A stretch of DNA of 64,000 nucleotides, taken from Microbacterium enclense. Lineage in GTDB: Bacteria; Actinomycetota; Actinomycetes; Actinomycetales; Microbacteriaceae. The stretch is taken from contig NZ_KQ758468.1 of assembly GCF_001456955.1 (NCBI RefSeq), positions 310,001 through 374,000 on the forward strand, in the 5' to 3' direction. How positions within the stretch are numbered: the stretch's first letter is position 1; every line of letters starts with the position of its first letter. Shown piece after piece: positions 19,409 to 28,640 of the stretch. The position numbers and the translations under genes are program-made. Below the pieces are notes generated by a model. It saw only the letters and a program-made list of their open reading frames with translations. It was not told where the DNA came from and did no database searches.

Positions 19409-20077
19409 GTGTCCGCGCGTCTGTTGTTCCCCGATCCGCAGGCGGCAGCCGACCTGCTCACCTTCGCGTCCCGCGCGATCCGTCTCGGCGACGGGACGGT
19501 GCGCCTCCGCGCCGACGCGGGCGTCCTCGTCACCACCGCCGCACCCCTCGCCCCGCGCGGCCTGTTCGACACCACCCCCACGGTGCTGGGGCTGCGGGTG
19601 TCGGCCATCGATCCCGAGCTCGAGTGCGACCTCGTCGTGGATGCCGCAGCCCTCCTCCCCGCACCCGACGACGCCCAGGCCGTCGTGCTGCCCGAAACCG
19701 CGACGTCACCGGCGTGGGCCGGCATCTCGCCGCCGCGGGGCGGCTGGGAGCAGACGGATGCCATCGACGCCGCCGTCCTGGCATCCCGTGCCCAGTACGG
19801 GGTCGCGGCTGTCGCCGACGCTCTCCCGGCGAACGCGGGGGAGGACGTCGTGCGGGCGGTGCGGGCACAGGTGTGGGGGCAACCCGACGACGCACTGGGC
19901 GGGCTGCCGCTCGGAACCGCGTTCGCGGCGTTCGCGCTCGGGTTCATCGCGGGCGGCGAGTCCGCCGCGGTGCGCACGAGCGGCGCGTGGACACGAGTCA
20001 CGCTCGCGCGTGGTCACGTGCTGGTGCGCGGTCCGGTGCGGTCGGGGCTCACGCCCGTCCGTGCCACCGGGAGCTGA
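19409..20077 (+). CDS. conserved hypothetical protein
   Basis: A 222-residue protein with alternating beta strands and an Ala-rich helical second half (about 140-195, LGTAFAAFALGFIAGG). There is no signal peptide, cysteine motif or nucleotide-binding site. It looks like one of the conserved actinobacterial proteins of unknown function. It is divergent from tesB with a 52-bp gap, and has its own leaderless-type promoter. Confidence 0.7.
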   Translation: MSARLLFPDPQAAADLLTFASRAIRLGDGTVRLRADAGVLVTTAAPLAPRGLFDTTPTVLGLRVSAIDPELECDLVVDAAALLPAPDDAQAVVLPETATSPAWAGISPPRGGWEQTDAIDAAVLASRAQYGVAAVADALPANAGEDVVRAVRAQVWGQPDDALGGLPLGTAFAAFALGFIAGGESAAVRTSGAWTRVTLARGHVLVRGPVRSGLTPVRATGS

Positions 20078-20114
20078 TCCAGCAAGCGCATAGGTGGCCG
20101 CCATACGCTGAAGC

Positions 20115-20213
20115 TCGCAAGGGGAGTACTCCCGTCGCGATGCATCCGTCATCACGAGGCCACCGTTGGTCTCCGGGTGCATCGGTCCGGCCCGGGCGGA
20201 GGAGACCTTGACG
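20115..20213 (+). ncRNA. probable yybP-ykoY manganese riboswitch
   Basis: The leader carries CAAGGGGAGTA (20118-20128) and, 80 bases on, GGAGACCTTG (20201-20210), with CAAGG pairing with CCTTG to close the structure. Inside, CGATGCA (20138-20144) pairs with TGCATCG (20178-20184) around CCGTCATCACG. The GGGGAGTA and GAGACC loops plus GTCATCAC are the conserved metal-binding and docking pieces of the yybP-ykoY family, which turns genes on with Mn2+. It ends 36 bases before the start of an uncharacterised gene. The match is by eye from remembered family features. Confidence 0.75.
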
Positions 20214-20248
20214 TCGCAGCCGCGCGCTGCCCGTCGAAAGGTCCGCCC

Positions 20249-21088
20249 ATGGTCTCCCTCTCCCGTCTCATCTCGCTCGCCTCGAAGGCCGTCGACAAGG
20301 CGTCGTCCTCGTCGTCTCCCCGCCCGTCGGGAACGGGCGGCGGGAAGGACTGGCGCGACATGGTGCGCTCGGCGGCTGACGCCGTGACGGGCGACCGCCG
20401 CACCGACGCCCCCGGCGCTGCGCCGCGAACGGCGCCATCGACCTCGCGCTACGCCCCGCCCGCGTCATCCGGTTCGTCCGCGCGCCTCTCGTCCGAGGAC
20501 CGCGCCGCTATCGCCCGATACGACTATCTGCTGCGGACGGCCGACCCCGACCGTGTCGAGCAGATGCATCGCGAGGCCTTCGCCCGCTTGACGCCCGCGC
20601 AGCGCGCGCACGTGCGGGAGCGGATGGATGCCGACCTCGCTCCCCACGAGCGTCCGCGCTCCGACAGCGCTGACGACCTCGCTCGCACCGCGGCACGCGC
20701 CGAGGCTGCGCGCCCCGGGCGCATGTCGACCTTGCTCGCGCGTGCCGGCCGCGGGGGGCTCATCGGCGCGGGCGTCGTCGGCGCGGGCGGGCTCTTGGCC
20801 GCGGTCGCCGGCGGGGCCGTCGTCAGCGCCGTCGCGGGGCCCCTGCTCGCGCAGGCGGGCCAGATGGGCGTCGACTTCGCCGGGCTCGCGGACGGCGTCG
20901 ACCTCGAGGGTCTGGCATCGGGCGTCGATCTCGCGTCGCTCGCCGAGGGCGTCGACCTGGGCGCCGCGGGCGAGTGGGCCGGCGGGGCCCAGGATGCCGT
21001 GAACGGCGCCGGCGACCACATCAGCGGCTTCGGCGAGAGCCTGTCGAACCTCGACATCCCCGGGTTCGGCGACTTCCTCGGACGCTGA
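20249..21088 (+). CDS. unknown protein behind a probable manganese riboswitch
   Basis: A 279-residue protein. Residues 1-90 are Ser/Ala/Pro-rich and disordered; about 90-145 form a charged helical region (RYDYLLRTADPDRVEQMHRE); about 165-200 are strongly hydrophobic and Gly/Ala-rich, enough for one or two membrane helices; the tail has short repeats (GVDLEGLASGVDLASLAEGVDLG). GAAAGG precedes ATG 20249. I do not recognise the family. It is not TerC, MntP or a P-type ATPase, the usual genes behind such riboswitches, so the leader suggests a new manganese-linked membrane protein. Confidence 0.7.
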   Translation: MVSLSRLISLASKAVDKASSSSSPRPSGTGGGKDWRDMVRSAADAVTGDRRTDAPGAAPRTAPSTSRYAPPASSGSSARLSSEDRAAIARYDYLLRTADPDRVEQMHREAFARLTPAQRAHVRERMDADLAPHERPRSDSADDLARTAARAEAARPGRMSTLLARAGRGGLIGAGVVGAGGLLAAVAGGAVVSAVAGPLLAQAGQMGVDFAGLADGVDLEGLASGVDLASLAEGVDLGAAGEWAGGAQDAVNGAGDHISGFGESLSNLDIPGFGDFLGR

Positions 21089-21159
21089 GCCCGCGACGAC
21101 CCGCGATTCGCGGGTGGCCGGGTCGGTGGCCGTGCCGGCGACCGGAACCCGGGCGGCCT

Positions 21160-21609
21160 TCAGTCGGCTGAGCGGATCGGCAGCCCGGTGTCGGGACGGC
21201 CGTTCTGCTGGGGCCCGATGCCGCGCGGCTCGAACGTGTTCACCATGGCGTACGCGGCGCGTTCGAGGTAGTCCCACAGCGGCGCTTCGAACGCCGGCGG
21301 AAGGGCCAGCTCGTCGACGGCGACGCGCATGTGCCGCAGCCAGCGGTCGCGCGCGTCGGGGTCGACATGGAACGGCATATGGCGCATGCGAAGGCGTGGA
21401 TGCCCACGCGTCTCGCCGTAGGTGGTCGGCCCGCCCCAGTACTGCGCGAGGAAGAGCGTCAGGCGTTCGGCCGCGGGTCCGAGATCTTCTTCGGGGTACA
21501 TGGGTTTCAGCACCTCGTCGGAGGCGACGCCGCGGTAGAACGTGTCGACGAGACGGCGGAACGTGTCCATGCCGCCGACCTGGTCGTAGAAGCTGACGGG
21601 CTCGCTCAT
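21160..21609 (-). CDS. glbO: truncated hemoglobin, group II (trHbO)
   Basis: A 149-residue truncated globin with the 2-on-2 fold, which binds O2 or other small ligands at heme. The N-terminal FYDQVGGMDTFRRLVDTFY, the LTLFLAQYWGGPTTY segment with the group II Trp/Tyr pattern, and the GHPRLRMRHMPFHV motif with the proximal histidine are all there. ATG 21609 overlaps the mscS stop by four bases, so it is coupled to the mechanosensitive channel gene. Group II globins in actinobacteria are linked to oxygen or peroxide chemistry. Confidence 0.92.
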   Translation of the reverse strand: MSEPVSFYDQVGGMDTFRRLVDTFYRGVASDEVLKPMYPEEDLGPAAERLTLFLAQYWGGPTTYGETRGHPRLRMRHMPFHVDPDARDRWLRHMRVAVDELALPPAFEAPLWDYLERAAYAMVNTFEPRGIGPQQNGRPDTGLPIRSAD

Positions 21610-22829
21610 GAGGTGCCTTCTTCGTCGGAGCGGACGGCCGGGGGCGTGGGCTTGGGCGTGTCCGCCCCGGGTAGATCCACCGCCGTGGTGGGCGCCGCGT
21701 CGCGGACCGTCTTCTTCCGAGGTGCGGGATCGGCCTCGTCGTCGGGCGCGGCGGAGGCGAGGGGCTTGCTGCGACGGCGGGGCTTCCACACCGGGCGGGC
21801 GGCATCCGCTGCGACCGGCGTCTCCTTCGTCTTCGGCGGGTTCGCGCCTCGGACGCTCTGCGCGCCTTCGGCTCCGGTGAGGACGATGGAGTTGAGGTGC
21901 GGCAGGGCGATGCCGAGTTCGTCGATGGCGCGCTTGAGGCGGGCGCGCAGCTCGCGGGCGACGTCGTCTTTCGCACTCGAGCGGGTCTTCATCACGAGCC
22001 GGATGACGAGCGCGTCGCCGCCGATCGACTCCAGGCCCCAGATCTCGGGCTGCTCGATGATGCGCGAGCGCCACTTGTTCTCTTTCGCCATCGCCTTCGC
22101 CGCGTCGAGCATGGCCTTCTCGACGTCGTCGAGGTCGGCATCCACGGGGACGGCGAGGTCGATGATCACCCGCGACCATCCCTGCGACATGTTGCCGATG
22201 CGGGTGATCTCGCCGTTGCGTACGTACCAGAGCGTGCCGTTGACGTCGCGCACATGGGTGATGCGCACGCTGACGAACTCCACGATGCCGGTGGCCAGGC
22301 CCAGGTCGACGACGTCGCCGATGCCGATCTGGTCTTCGGCGACGATGAAGATGCCGTTGAGCACGTCTTTGACGATGTTCTGCGCGCCGAAGCCCAGGCC
22401 GGCACCGATCGCCGCCGTCAGCAACGTGAGGGATGCCAGGGCGTCGGGGGCGACGATCCCCGCGATCCACACCAGCGCCACGATGACGAGGATGACGTTG
22501 ACGATGTTCTGCAGGATGGTGCCGAGCGTGCGGGTGCGCTGGACGAGACGGACGGCGTTGAGGGGCGAGCGGTCGAGCGCCTGCGTGTCGTCGACACGGG
22601 CCTTGCTCTTCGCTCCGTTGACGATGCGGTCGACGACGCGACGGATGACCACGCGCAGGATCCAGGCGGCGACGGCCACGCCGATGATGATGCCGAGGAC
22701 CCGCAGCATCGTGCCGCCGAATTCGAGCAGACGGCCGCCGATCCACGTCCACGTGTCGAGATTGGCGAAATCGCCGGGAGACGTGATGGCGGGTGACGGG
22801 GTGGGGGTGGCTTCGGCGAGAACGAACAT
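21606..22829 (-). CDS. MscS-family mechanosensitive ion channel
   Basis: A protein of 407 residues with three N-terminal membrane helices (about 15-120). The pore helix TM3 is followed by the family signature LGFGAQNIVKDVLNGIFIVAEDQIGIGD. The beta and alpha/beta vestibule domain follows, with a basic Lys/Arg/Pro/Ala-rich cytoplasmic tail of about 80 residues. It opens under membrane tension to release solutes. ATG 22829 (MFVLAE) is preferred; the longer reading frame to 22880 would run through the terminator hairpin of the upstream operon. Confidence 0.88.
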   Translation of the reverse strand: MFVLAEATPTPSPAITSPGDFANLDTWTWIGGRLLEFGGTMLRVLGIIIGVAVAAWILRVVIRRVVDRIVNGAKSKARVDDTQALDRSPLNAVRLVQRTRTLGTILQNIVNVILVIVALVWIAGIVAPDALASLTLLTAAIGAGLGFGAQNIVKDVLNGIFIVAEDQIGIGDVVDLGLATGIVEFVSVRITHVRDVNGTLWYVRNGEITRIGNMSQGWSRVIIDLAVPVDADLDDVEKAMLDAAKAMAKENKWRSRIIEQPEIWGLESIGGDALVIRLVMKTRSSAKDDVARELRARLKRAIDELGIALPHLNSIVLTGAEGAQSVRGANPPKTKETPVAADAARPVWKPRRRSKPLASAAPDDEADPAPRKKTVRDAAPTTAVDLPGADTPKPTPPAVRSDEEGTS

Positions 22830-22844
22830 CGGATCCAGGGTAAC

Positions 22845-22885
22845 GACGGATGCCTCGGCGCCGGCTGAGCGTCGAGGCATCCGTC
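22845..22885 (-). terminator. hairpin terminator after the ABC-2 operon
   Basis: GACGGATGCCTCG (22845-22857) and CGAGGCATCCGTC (22873-22885) form a perfect 13-bp stem with a 15-nt loop, 26 bases past the permease stop. It is another GGATGCC-type stem. Confidence 0.75.
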
Positions 22886-22911
22886 CGTGTGACGGGGCGG
22901 GGGAGGAGGGG

Positions 22912-23706
22912 TCAGGCGTCGCGGGAGCGCAGCGCCACCCATCCCAGCAGCAGCGGTCCCGCGGCCCACGCGAGCAGGGTCACAAGGTTGGCACCGATCT
23001 CGGCACCGGGAGTGGTCAGGTCGGAGGCGGCACTGGCGGGCAGGTAGGCGCCGAGATCGACCATCCACTGCCAGTTCGGGCCGCCGAAGGTGAACAGCGA
23101 CACCACGATGGGCAGGACGAACAGCACGCCCACCGTCGCCGCGATCGCACCGGCGCCCGCGCGGATGACGAAGCCGAATCCGAGTCCGAGGAGGGTGAAG
23201 ACCACCATCGACAGCACGCCGAACAGCAGGGGCACGGTCGATTGCGCGGGGTCGGACCAGTCGATCCCGGTCGTCAGCAGCGGGGCGGTCAGAAGGATCG
23301 CCGCGGCGTAGGTGACCACCGTGGTGGCGGCCATGACGAGCGAGACGACGACGGCCTTCGACAGCAGCACCGCTCCGCGGCGGGGCTGCGCGGTCAGCGT
23401 CGAACGGATCATGCCGGTCGAGTACTCGCCGGTGACGACGATGGCGCCCAGGATCCCGGCGACGAGCATCGTGAATTGCGTGGGCATGAGAACGACGTTC
23501 ACCGCGGCGAAGCCGTCGTAATCGGCGGCGGCCGCGGCGATCATGAGCGCCACGCCGATCGACAGGGCCGCCGTGATGCCGAGCGACCACCACGTGGAGC
23601 GCAGCGTCAGCACCTTGATCGCCTCGCTGCGCAGCAGGTGAGCGAAGCTCAGGCGGTGGGCGGCGTGATGAGCGGCGCGGGTGGGCGCCGCGGCGAGGGC
23701 GGTCAT
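22912..23706 (-). CDS. ABC-2 type transporter permease
   Basis: A 264-residue membrane protein with six predicted helices and the ABC-2 pattern. It has an amphipathic N-terminal helix (SFAHLLRSEAIKVLTLRSTW) and the conserved VTGEYSTGMIRSTLTAQPRR coupling region. It pairs with the ATPase at 23703-24614, overlapping by four bases (ATGA). Such two-gene systems usually export drugs, antibiotic peptides or lipids; the substrate cannot be told. Confidence 0.85.
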   Translation of the reverse strand: MTALAAAPTRAAHHAAHRLSFAHLLRSEAIKVLTLRSTWWSLGITAALSIGVALMIAAAAADYDGFAAVNVVLMPTQFTMLVAGILGAIVVTGEYSTGMIRSTLTAQPRRGAVLLSKAVVVSLVMAATTVVTYAAAILLTAPLLTTGIDWSDPAQSTVPLLFGVLSMVVFTLLGLGFGFVIRAGAGAIAATVGVLFVLPIVVSLFTFGGPNWQWMVDLGAYLPASAASDLTTPGAEIGANLVTLLAWAAGPLLLGWVALRSRDA

Positions 23707-24614
23707 GCGATCTCCTTGGTCTTGTATTCGACCGAGTCGTCGGTCAGGGCGAGGTAGGCGTCTTCGAGCGAGCCGCTGCGCGGGGTGAGTTCGTAGAGGG
23801 GGATGCCGTGCCGGGCGGCGAGGTCGCCGACGGTCTGGGCCGTGACCCCCGTGATCTGCGCCGCACCGGGCTCGAGCGCCGAGACGGTGGCATCCGGGAT
23901 CTGGAGGGCTGTGACGAGGTCGGACAGGCGTGGCGAGCGGACGAGAAGCGTCGTGGTCGTCCAGGAGTTGACGAGGTCGGCCAGCGAGGCGTCGGCCAGC
24001 ACCCGTCCCCGCCCGAGCACGATCACGTGGTCGGCCGTCTGCGACATCTCGCTCATGAGGTGGCTGGACAGCAGAACCGTCCGCCCCTCCGCGGCGAGGT
24101 GACGCACGAACTGACGTACCCAGCGCACACCCTCGGGGTCGAGGCCGTTGACCGGCTCGTCGAGGATGAGCGTGTGCGGGTCGCCGAGCAGCGCGGCGGC
24201 GATGCCGAGGCGCTGCCCCATGCCGAGCGAGAAGCCGCCCGCGCGCTTGCCGGCGACCGAACCGATGCCGGTGAGCTCGATGACCTCGTCGACGCGCGCG
24301 CGGCCGATGCCGTGCGTCGCGGCCATGGCTCGGAGGTGGTTGCGGGCCGAGCGTCCCGTGTGCACGGCTTTCGCGTCCAGCAGCACGCCGACCTCGGTGA
24401 GGGGCGAGCGCAGGTGCCGGTAGTCGTGGCCGCCGACGGTGACGCGGCCGGCCGTGGGTCGGTCGAGGCCGACGATCATGCGCATCGTCGTGGACTTGCC
24501 CGCGCCGTTCGGCCCGAGGAACCCGGTCACCCGGCCGGGGGCGACGGTGAACGAGACGCCGTCGACCGCGGTCTTGGCGCCGTATCTCTTGGTGAGGTTG
24601 TCTGCAACGATCAT
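23703..24614 (-). CDS. ABC transporter ATP-binding protein (ABC-2 exporter)
   Basis: A 303-residue ATPase of the DrrA/CcmA group: Walker A GPNGAGKSTTMRM at about 36-48, signature SLGMGQRLGIAAALLGDP, Walker B LILDEPVNGLD and a switch histidine in LSSHLMSEM. The signature is the SLGMGQR variant common in bacitracin- and lantibiotic-type exporters. The C-terminal region of about 80 residues is typical of this group. First gene of the pair, starting from ATG 24614. Confidence 0.9.
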   Translation of the reverse strand: MIVADNLTKRYGAKTAVDGVSFTVAPGRVTGFLGPNGAGKSTTMRMIVGLDRPTAGRVTVGGHDYRHLRSPLTEVGVLLDAKAVHTGRSARNHLRAMAATHGIGRARVDEVIELTGIGSVAGKRAGGFSLGMGQRLGIAAALLGDPHTLILDEPVNGLDPEGVRWVRQFVRHLAAEGRTVLLSSHLMSEMSQTADHVIVLGRGRVLADASLADLVNSWTTTTLLVRSPRLSDLVTALQIPDATVSALEPGAAQITGVTAQTVGDLAARHGIPLYELTPRSGSLEDAYLALTDDSVEYKTKEIA

Positions 24615-24700
24615 GCTTCCACGCTAGGAAGCGGCCCCTCCCCGGGTCGTCCTCCGCGGGGATGACCCGGGCGCGACGAGAGGATGATCCTCGCGAACGA

Positions 24701-24734
24701 CGGATGCCCCCTCCCCGAGGGGAGAGGGCATCCG
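24701..24734 (-). terminator. hairpin terminator after pepN
   Basis: CGGATGCCCCCTCCCC (24701-24716) pairs with GGGGAGAGGGCATCCG (24719-24734) with one mismatch, 12 bases past the pepN stop. It is a GGATGCC-type stem. Confidence 0.75.
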
Positions 24735-24745
24735 AGGGGTGGTGC

Positions 24746-27295
24746 TTACTGCGCGTCGCGCTCCTGCACGGCGAGGGCGCGCTCGACACCGGCGAGGTTC
24801 TCGCCGACCAGGCGACGGAGCGCGGGAGCGGCATCGGCGTGCTGCGACAGCCACGCGCGTGTCGCGTCGCGAAGGCCCGTGTTCGCGAGGCCTGCGGGGT
24901 AGAGACCCACGATGAGGTACTGCGCGATCTGGTAGCTGCGCGACTCCCAGATCGGCAGCAGCATCGCGAAGTAGGGCTCGACGAAGTCGGCGAGCGCGTC
25001 GACGGTCGCAGGGTGGGTGAAACCGGCGGCGGTGGCGCGCACGATGGTGTTCGGCGCGTCGGCGGAGTCGATCAGCGAGCTCCACGCCTTCTGCTTCGCC
25101 TCGCGGGAGGGGAGGGCAGCGAAGGCGGTCGCCGCGAACTCCCCGCCCTTGGCGGTGTTGTCGGCGGCGCGCGCGGCCTCGATGTCGGCCTCGGTCGCCA
25201 CGCCCGCGGAGGCGAGCGAGATCAGCAGCTGCCACGACAGGTCGGTGTCGATCTCGAGTCCCTCGAGCGTCGCGTCACCGTCACGCAGGGCGCGCACCGT
25301 CTCGGCATGCGCCGGAGTGGATGCCGCCGACGCGAACGCCGTGACGAACTGCAGCTGGCTGTCGCTTCCGGCCTCGGCCGCCCGGGCGAGCTCCCACAGA
25401 CCGTCGGCGACGCGCTCGCGCGCGGCGTCGCGGGTCGCCGGAGCGACATAGGAGTTCGCGGCGAGCTGCAACTGGGCGAGCGTCGTGCGCACCGTCGTCG
25501 ACTCGGTCTCGGAGCCGATGTTCTGCAGCACGAGGTCGAGGTAGTCGGTGGCCGAGGCTTCGGCATCCCGGGTCTGATCCCACGCCGCGCCCCAGACGAG
25601 CGAGCGGGCGAGGGGGTCGGAGATGTCTTTCAGGTGGGCGATCGCCGTGGCGAGCGAACGCTCGTCGAGACGGATCTTCGCGTAGGCGAGGTCGTCGTCG
25701 TTGAGCAGCACGAGGTCGGGGCGACGGATGCCGCGCAGCTCCGCGACCTCGGTGCGGTCGCCGTCGACGTCGAGCTCGACCTGGTGCACGCGCTCGAGGG
25801 CTCCGGCGTCGTTCAGCGAGTAGAAGCCGATTCCGAGGCGGTGCGGGCGGATCGTGGGGTAGTCGGCCGGGGCCGTCTGCACGATCGCGAAGCGCGAGAT
25901 GGAGCCGTCGGCACCCTCTTCGATGAGCGGGGTCAGGGTGTTGACGCCCGCCGTCTCGAGCCACTTCTTCGCCCAGTCGCCCAGATCGCGTCCGCTCGTG
26001 GTCTCGAGCTCGGTGAGCAGGTCACCGACCTCGGTGTTCGACCACTGGTGCTTCTGGAAGTACGCCGCGACACCGGCGAAGAACTGCTCGATGCCCACCC
26101 ACGCGGCGAGCTGCTTGAGCACCGAGCCGCCCTTGGCGTACGTGATGCCGTCGAAGTTCACCTGCACGTCTTCGAGGTCGTTGATCTCGGCGACGACCGG
26201 GTGGGTCGAGGGGAGCTGGTCCTGACGGTAGGCCCAGGTCTTCTCCATCGCGTTGAAGGTGGTCCAGGCCGCCTCCCACTCGGTGGCCTCGGCGGTGGCG
26301 ATGGTGGAGGCCCACTCGGCGAACGACTCGTTCAGCCACAGGTCGTTCCACCACTTCATGGTCACGAGGTCGCCGAACCACATGTGGGCCAGTTCGTGCA
26401 GGATCGTGACGACGCGGCGCTCCTTGACGGCATCCGTCACCTTGGAGCGGAAGACGTAGGTCTCGGTGAAGGTCACCGCGCCGGCGTTCTCCATGGCGCC
26501 CGCGTTGAACTCGGGCACGAAGAGCTGGTCGTACTTGGCGAAGGGGTAGGGGAAGCCGAACTTCTCCTCGAAGTACGCGAAGCCCTGGCGCGTCTTCTCG
26601 AACACGTAGTCGGCGTCGAGGTACTGCCACAGGCTCTTGCGGGCGAAGACGCCGAGCGGGATGACGCGGCCGTCGGCGCTGGTGAGCTCGCTGTAGGTGG
26701 CCTCGTACGGGCCGGCGACCAGGGCGGTGATGTACGACGAGATGCGCGGGGTGGCGGGGAAGTCCCAGCGCGCGGTGTCGCCGTCGAGCGCGACCGGTTC
26801 GGGCGTAGGGGAGTTGGACACGACCTTCCAGCGCGCGGGCGCCGTGACCGAGAACGTGAACGCGGCCTTCAGGTCGGGCTGCTCGAAGACCGTGTACATG
26901 CGGCGGGAGTCGGGCACCTCGAACTGCGAGTAGAGGTAGACCTCGCCGTCGACGGGGTCGACGAAGCGGTGCAGGCCCTCACCCGTGTTGGTGTACTCGC
27001 AATCGGCCTCGACGATGAGCTCGTTCTCGGATGCCAGGCCCTCGAGCGCGATGCGGGAGTCGGCGAACACCGACGCGGGGTCGAGCGAGCGGCCGTTCAG
27101 CGTCACGGAGTGGACGGTGCGCGCGATGAGGTCGATGAACGTCGACGCCCCCTCGGTCGCGGCGAAGGTGACGGTCGTGCGCGAGGTGAACACCTCGTCT
27201 CCGCGGGTGAGGTCGAGCTGCACGTCGTACGCGCGGGTGTCGACGATCGCGCGACGCTCCTGCGGTTCGATGCGGGTGAGGTTCTCTCCTGGCAC
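24746..27295 (-). CDS. pepN: aminopeptidase N (M1 family)
   Basis: An 849-residue zinc aminopeptidase that trims N-terminal residues from peptides in the cytoplasm. The exopeptidase motif GAMEN is near residue 267, and the zinc site HELAHMWFGDLVTMKWWNDL with the distant glutamate in NESFAEW is near 300-325. The C-terminal ERAP-like helical domain is complete. The GTG start at 27295 has GGGAG seven bases upstream. Length is normal for actinobacterial PepN. Confidence 0.95.
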   Translation of the reverse strand: MPGENLTRIEPQERRAIVDTRAYDVQLDLTRGDEVFTSRTTVTFAATEGASTFIDLIARTVHSVTLNGRSLDPASVFADSRIALEGLASENELIVEADCEYTNTGEGLHRFVDPVDGEVYLYSQFEVPDSRRMYTVFEQPDLKAAFTFSVTAPARWKVVSNSPTPEPVALDGDTARWDFPATPRISSYITALVAGPYEATYSELTSADGRVIPLGVFARKSLWQYLDADYVFEKTRQGFAYFEEKFGFPYPFAKYDQLFVPEFNAGAMENAGAVTFTETYVFRSKVTDAVKERRVVTILHELAHMWFGDLVTMKWWNDLWLNESFAEWASTIATAEATEWEAAWTTFNAMEKTWAYRQDQLPSTHPVVAEINDLEDVQVNFDGITYAKGGSVLKQLAAWVGIEQFFAGVAAYFQKHQWSNTEVGDLLTELETTSGRDLGDWAKKWLETAGVNTLTPLIEEGADGSISRFAIVQTAPADYPTIRPHRLGIGFYSLNDAGALERVHQVELDVDGDRTEVAELRGIRRPDLVLLNDDDLAYAKIRLDERSLATAIAHLKDISDPLARSLVWGAAWDQTRDAEASATDYLDLVLQNIGSETESTTVRTTLAQLQLAANSYVAPATRDAARERVADGLWELARAAEAGSDSQLQFVTAFASAASTPAHAETVRALRDGDATLEGLEIDTDLSWQLLISLASAGVATEADIEAARAADNTAKGGEFAATAFAALPSREAKQKAWSSLIDSADAPNTIVRATAAGFTHPATVDALADFVEPYFAMLLPIWESRSYQIAQYLIVGLYPAGLANTGLRDATRAWLSQHADAAPALRRLVGENLAGVERALAVQERDAQ

Positions 27296-27445
27296 TGGCG
27301 TTCTCCCGGGGATGAGGGCGGAATCGACGCGAACGAGCGCGGACGCGGGTGACGACGAGCGCCGTCGGCGACGATGACAACCAGATAAGCCTAGTCACGA
27401 GACAACCCGCGTCCGGCCGTCCCGGCCAGGTGGGAGGATTGCACC

Positions 27446-28633
27446 GTGAGCACGACCGACACGGACACCAACGCTGAGACCGTCCTCTACGCCTCGCCCG
27501 CAGCGGCATCCGGACCCAAATGGGTCGAGACGCCCGTCGCCTACGACGGCATCCTCCTCGCCGGCTTCGGCGGACCCGAGGGTCAGGACGACGTCATCCC
27601 CTTCCTCCGCAACGTCACGCGCGGACGCGGGATCCCCGACGAGCGCCTCGAAGAGGTCGCCCACCACTACCGGCACTTCGGCGGGGTGAGCCCGATCAAC
27701 CAGCACAACCGCGAGCTGAAGGCGGCCCTGGAAGAAGAGATCGCGAAGCGCGGCCTGAACCTTCCGGTGTACTGGGGCAACCGCAACTGGGAGCCTTATC
27801 TTGAAGAGGCCGTCACCGAAGCCGCAGAGGCCGGCGACACCACCCTCATCGCGATCGCGACGAGTGCCTACAGCTCGTTCTCGAGCTGCCGTCAGTACCG
27901 CGAGGACTATGCGCGCGTGCTCGAGGCGACCGGGCTCGGCGAGACGGTGACCATCGACAAGGTGCGTCAGTTCTTCGACCACCCCGGCTTCGTCACCACG
28001 TTCGTGCGGGGTGTGACGGATGCCGTGTCGGCCTTCGTCGCGAAAGGCATCGCGCCCGAGAAGATCCGCGTGCTCTTCTCCACCCACTCCATCCCCACCG
28101 CCGATGCCGAGCGCTCCGGCCCGCGCGACGTCGATTTCGGCGAGGGCGGCGCCTACGCCGCGCAGCACAAGGCCGTCGCCGCCTTCGTCATGGCCGAGGT
28201 GGCCGCCGCCGTCGCCGACGTCGAGTGGGAGCTCGTCTACCAGTCGCGTTCGGGCCCGCCCACGCAGCCGTGGCTCGAGCCCGACGTCAACGACGTCATC
28301 GCCGAGCTCCCCGGCCGCGGTGCCGAGGCGGTCGTCATCGTGCCGCTCGGCTTCGTCAGCGATCACATGGAGGTGCTCTGGGACCTCGACACCGAGGCGA
28401 TGGAGGCCGCAGAGGAGGCCGGCATCAAGGCCGTGCGCACCCCGACGCCCGGCATCGACCCGGCCTACGTCTCCGGTCTGATCGACCTCGTCGAGGAGCG
28501 CCTGAAGGGTACGCCCAAGGCCGAGCGTCCGTCGCTCACCGACCTCGGTCCCTGGTACGACGTGTGCCGCCCCGGGTGCTGCGAGAACATCCGCGCCGGC
28601 TTCAAGCCCGTCGCGGCGGGCCTGCGCCCCTGA
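27446..28633 (+). CDS. hemH: ferrochelatase (coproporphyrin ferrochelatase type)
   Basis: A 395-residue ferrochelatase that inserts Fe2+ into the porphyrin; actinobacteria usually act on coproporphyrin III (the CpfC route). YDGILLAGFGGPEG starts the fold, the metal-side histidine is in LFSTHSIP, and the second site glutamate is in YQSRSGPPTQPW/WLEPDV. The C-terminal CRPGCCENIR segment supplies cysteines like those that bind a [2Fe-2S] cluster in actinobacterial enzymes. GTG 27446 has GGGAGGA eight bases upstream. No other heme genes are in the window. Confidence 0.93.
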   Translation: MSTTDTDTNAETVLYASPAAASGPKWVETPVAYDGILLAGFGGPEGQDDVIPFLRNVTRGRGIPDERLEEVAHHYRHFGGVSPINQHNRELKAALEEEIAKRGLNLPVYWGNRNWEPYLEEAVTEAAEAGDTTLIAIATSAYSSFSSCRQYREDYARVLEATGLGETVTIDKVRQFFDHPGFVTTFVRGVTDAVSAFVAKGIAPEKIRVLFSTHSIPTADAERSGPRDVDFGEGGAYAAQHKAVAAFVMAEVAAAVADVEWELVYQSRSGPPTQPWLEPDVNDVIAELPGRGAEAVVIVPLGFVSDHMEVLWDLDTEAMEAAEEAGIKAVRTPTPGIDPAYVSGLIDLVEERLKGTPKAERPSLTDLGPWYDVCRPGCCENIRAGFKPVAAGLRP

Positions 28634-28640
28634 CGCTCCC

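Noticed and set aside
21331-23757. 808-codon open frame on the plus strand across globin, mscS and ABC permease genes
   Set aside because: It covers three well-supported genes on the other strand and has shadow-frame composition.
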